NCBI GenBank assembly: GCA_016463555.1
Contig: JAEMRB010000015.1
Coordinates: 1-13,777 of the forward strand
Origin: Chloroflexota bacterium
GTDB taxonomy: Bacteria; Chloroflexota; Limnocylindria; Limnocylindrales; Limnocylindraceae
Reading direction: 5' to 3'
Length of the DNA stretch: 13,777 nt
Shown here: positions 12,783-13,777 of the stretch, in pieces
How positions within the stretch are numbered: position 1 is the stretch's first letter
How the letters are laid out: each line of letters begins with the position of its first letter
Notes under the pieces: model-generated
The model's database searches: none
What the model saw: only the letters and a program-made list of their open reading frames with translations
Told to the model about the DNA's origin: nothing
Position numbers and translations under genes: made by a program

Positions 12783-13777
12783 ATGCGAGCGTGGAAGCAG
12801 ATCATCAACGGCAAGTCGGTAGCGGCAAAGTCGGGGAAGAGCATCTCCGTCGAAGACCCGTCAACGCGCGAGGTGCTGGGCACTGTTCCACAGAGCGGTC
12901 GCGCCGATGTTGATGCTGCAGTGGCCGCGGCCGCGGCGGCCTTTCCAGCATGGAGCGCCACCACCCCCGCCGAGCGCGCCCTTGCGCTGTTGAAACTCGC
13001 CGACGCCCTTGAGTCGGCGAAGCGGAAGTTCGTGAAGGCTGAGTCCGAGAACGCTGGCAAGCCGATCAGCGCGGTCGGCATTGAGGTTGATGCGGTCGTC
13101 GACAACCTGCGCTACTTCGCTGGTGCTGGGCGCAACATGGAGGGGAAGGCTGTCGCCGAATACCTCCCAGGCCGCACCAGCATGATTCGCCGCGATCCGG
13201 TCGGCGTCGTTGCCTCGATCGCGCCGTGGAACTATCCGCTGCTGATGGCCGGCTGGAAGATTGGCCCGGCGCTCGTCACGGGGAACACCGTTGTCTTGAA
13301 GCCATCGGCGCGCACTCCAATTACGGCGCTGATGCTCGGAGCACTGGCACAAGAGTTCCTCCCCGCCGGCGTCTTGAACGTGATCACTGGCACCGGTGAT
13401 GAGGCTGGTGCGTATCTTGCGCAGCATTCGGGCGTAGGGATGGTCTCAGTGACTGGTGATACCGCCACGGGGAAGCGCATCGCCGCGGCTGGTGCTGCAA
13501 CGGTGAAGCGACTCCACCTCGAGCTTGGCGGCAAGGCGCCCGTACTTGTCTTTGACGACGCCGATGTGGATCTAGTGGCGAGCACGATGCGTGCCGCTAG
13601 CTTCTGGAATGCGGGGCAGGACTGCACCGCAGCCTGCCGCATCATCGCTGGGCCGAAGATCTACGAGCGCCTCGTTGATGCACTCATTAAGCAGGTGAAG
13701 ACGATCAAGGTCGGGCCGACCAGCGACAAGGCGACCGAGATGGGGCCACTCATTAGCGCAGCGCAACGCACGCGCGT
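12783..13777 (+). CDS. patD: NAD-dependent aldehyde dehydrogenase, gamma-aminobutyraldehyde dehydrogenase-like (3' truncated by window)
   Basis: Oxidises an aldehyde to the acid with NAD; the closest family I recognise is gamma-aminobutyraldehyde dehydrogenase (PatD/YdcW), which makes GABA in putrescine degradation. The first 331 codons are in the window; E. coli PatD is 474 aa, so about 140 residues are missing. Similarity is strong and colinear: a stretch near 137-151 containing RRDPVGVVASIAPWNYP with Asn150, HLELGGKAPV with general base Glu247, and NAGQDCTAACRI with nucleophile Cys281. The CTAACR continuation after the catalytic Cys is characteristic of PatD and unlike betaine aldehyde dehydrogenases, which are the main alternative. 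A strong AGGAGGG site precedes the ATG. No putrescine aminotransferase or permease is in view, so the pathway is inferred from the enzyme alone. Confidence 0.87.
   Translation, partial: MRAWKQIINGKSVAAKSGKSISVEDPSTREVLGTVPQSGRADVDAAVAAAAAAFPAWSATTPAERALALLKLADALESAKRKFVKAESENAGKPISAVGIEVDAVVDNLRYFAGAGRNMEGKAVAEYLPGRTSMIRRDPVGVVASIAPWNYPLLMAGWKIGPALVTGNTVVLKPSARTPITALMLGALAQEFLPAGVLNVITGTGDEAGAYLAQHSGVGMVSVTGDTATGKRIAAAGAATVKRLHLELGGKAPVLVFDDADVDLVASTMRAASFWNAGQDCTAACRIIAGPKIYERLVDALIKQVKTIKVGPTSDKATEMGPLISAAQRTR

Overview
GC-rich, gene-dense, ordinary chromosomal DNA. I see no transposon, phage gene, CRISPR array, rRNA or tRNA. A homodimer-type AceE, long GC-biased genes with antisense shadow frames, and the trio of MSMEG_4193-type phosphatase, DUF3090 and SCO1664-type kinase-like protein point to a Gram-positive-related lineage, Actinomycetota or Chloroflexota. 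The tight packing would suit a streamlined Chloroflexota, but that is inference.

Layout. (1) 1-590, minus strand: a nearly complete nicotinamidase (pncA), divergent by 38 bp from (2) aceE, pyruvate dehydrogenase E1, 629-3316 plus. (3) 3317-3443 is a regulatory-looking gap with an inverted repeat over a promoter, then an FTR1-family iron permease (3444-4301). (4) 4338-6891 plus: an ABC importer of the nitrate/sulfonate/thiamine-precursor superfamily, in the order ATPase, permease, lipoprotein binding protein; the last has its own likely promoter and an eight-G ribosome-binding tract. (5) 11377 down to 6903, minus: five coupled genes, fumC, PPi-type phosphofructokinase, histidine phosphatase, DUF3090 and SCO1664-like, with junctions from a 4-nt overlap to a 3-nt gap. 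(6) 11433-12257 plus: a monoacylglycerol-lipase-like hydrolase, divergent from fumC over 55 bp. (7) 12653-12264 minus: a tandem ACT-domain protein. (8) 12783 to the end, plus: a gamma-aminobutyraldehyde dehydrogenase-like gene (patD type), cut by the window edge.

Working together. Several genes serve central carbon and cofactor metabolism: PDH E1, fumarase, PPi-linked phosphofructokinase and NAD salvage. Import of iron and of a small organic solute, and aldehyde oxidation, complete the set. The least understood part is the kinase-like/phosphatase/zinc-ribbon trio, co-transcribed here with two central metabolic enzymes. The most distinctive DNA-level features are very short divergent promoter regions, -10-like hexamers 6-9 nt from start codons (possible leaderless mRNAs), and hairpins at both convergent gene ends.
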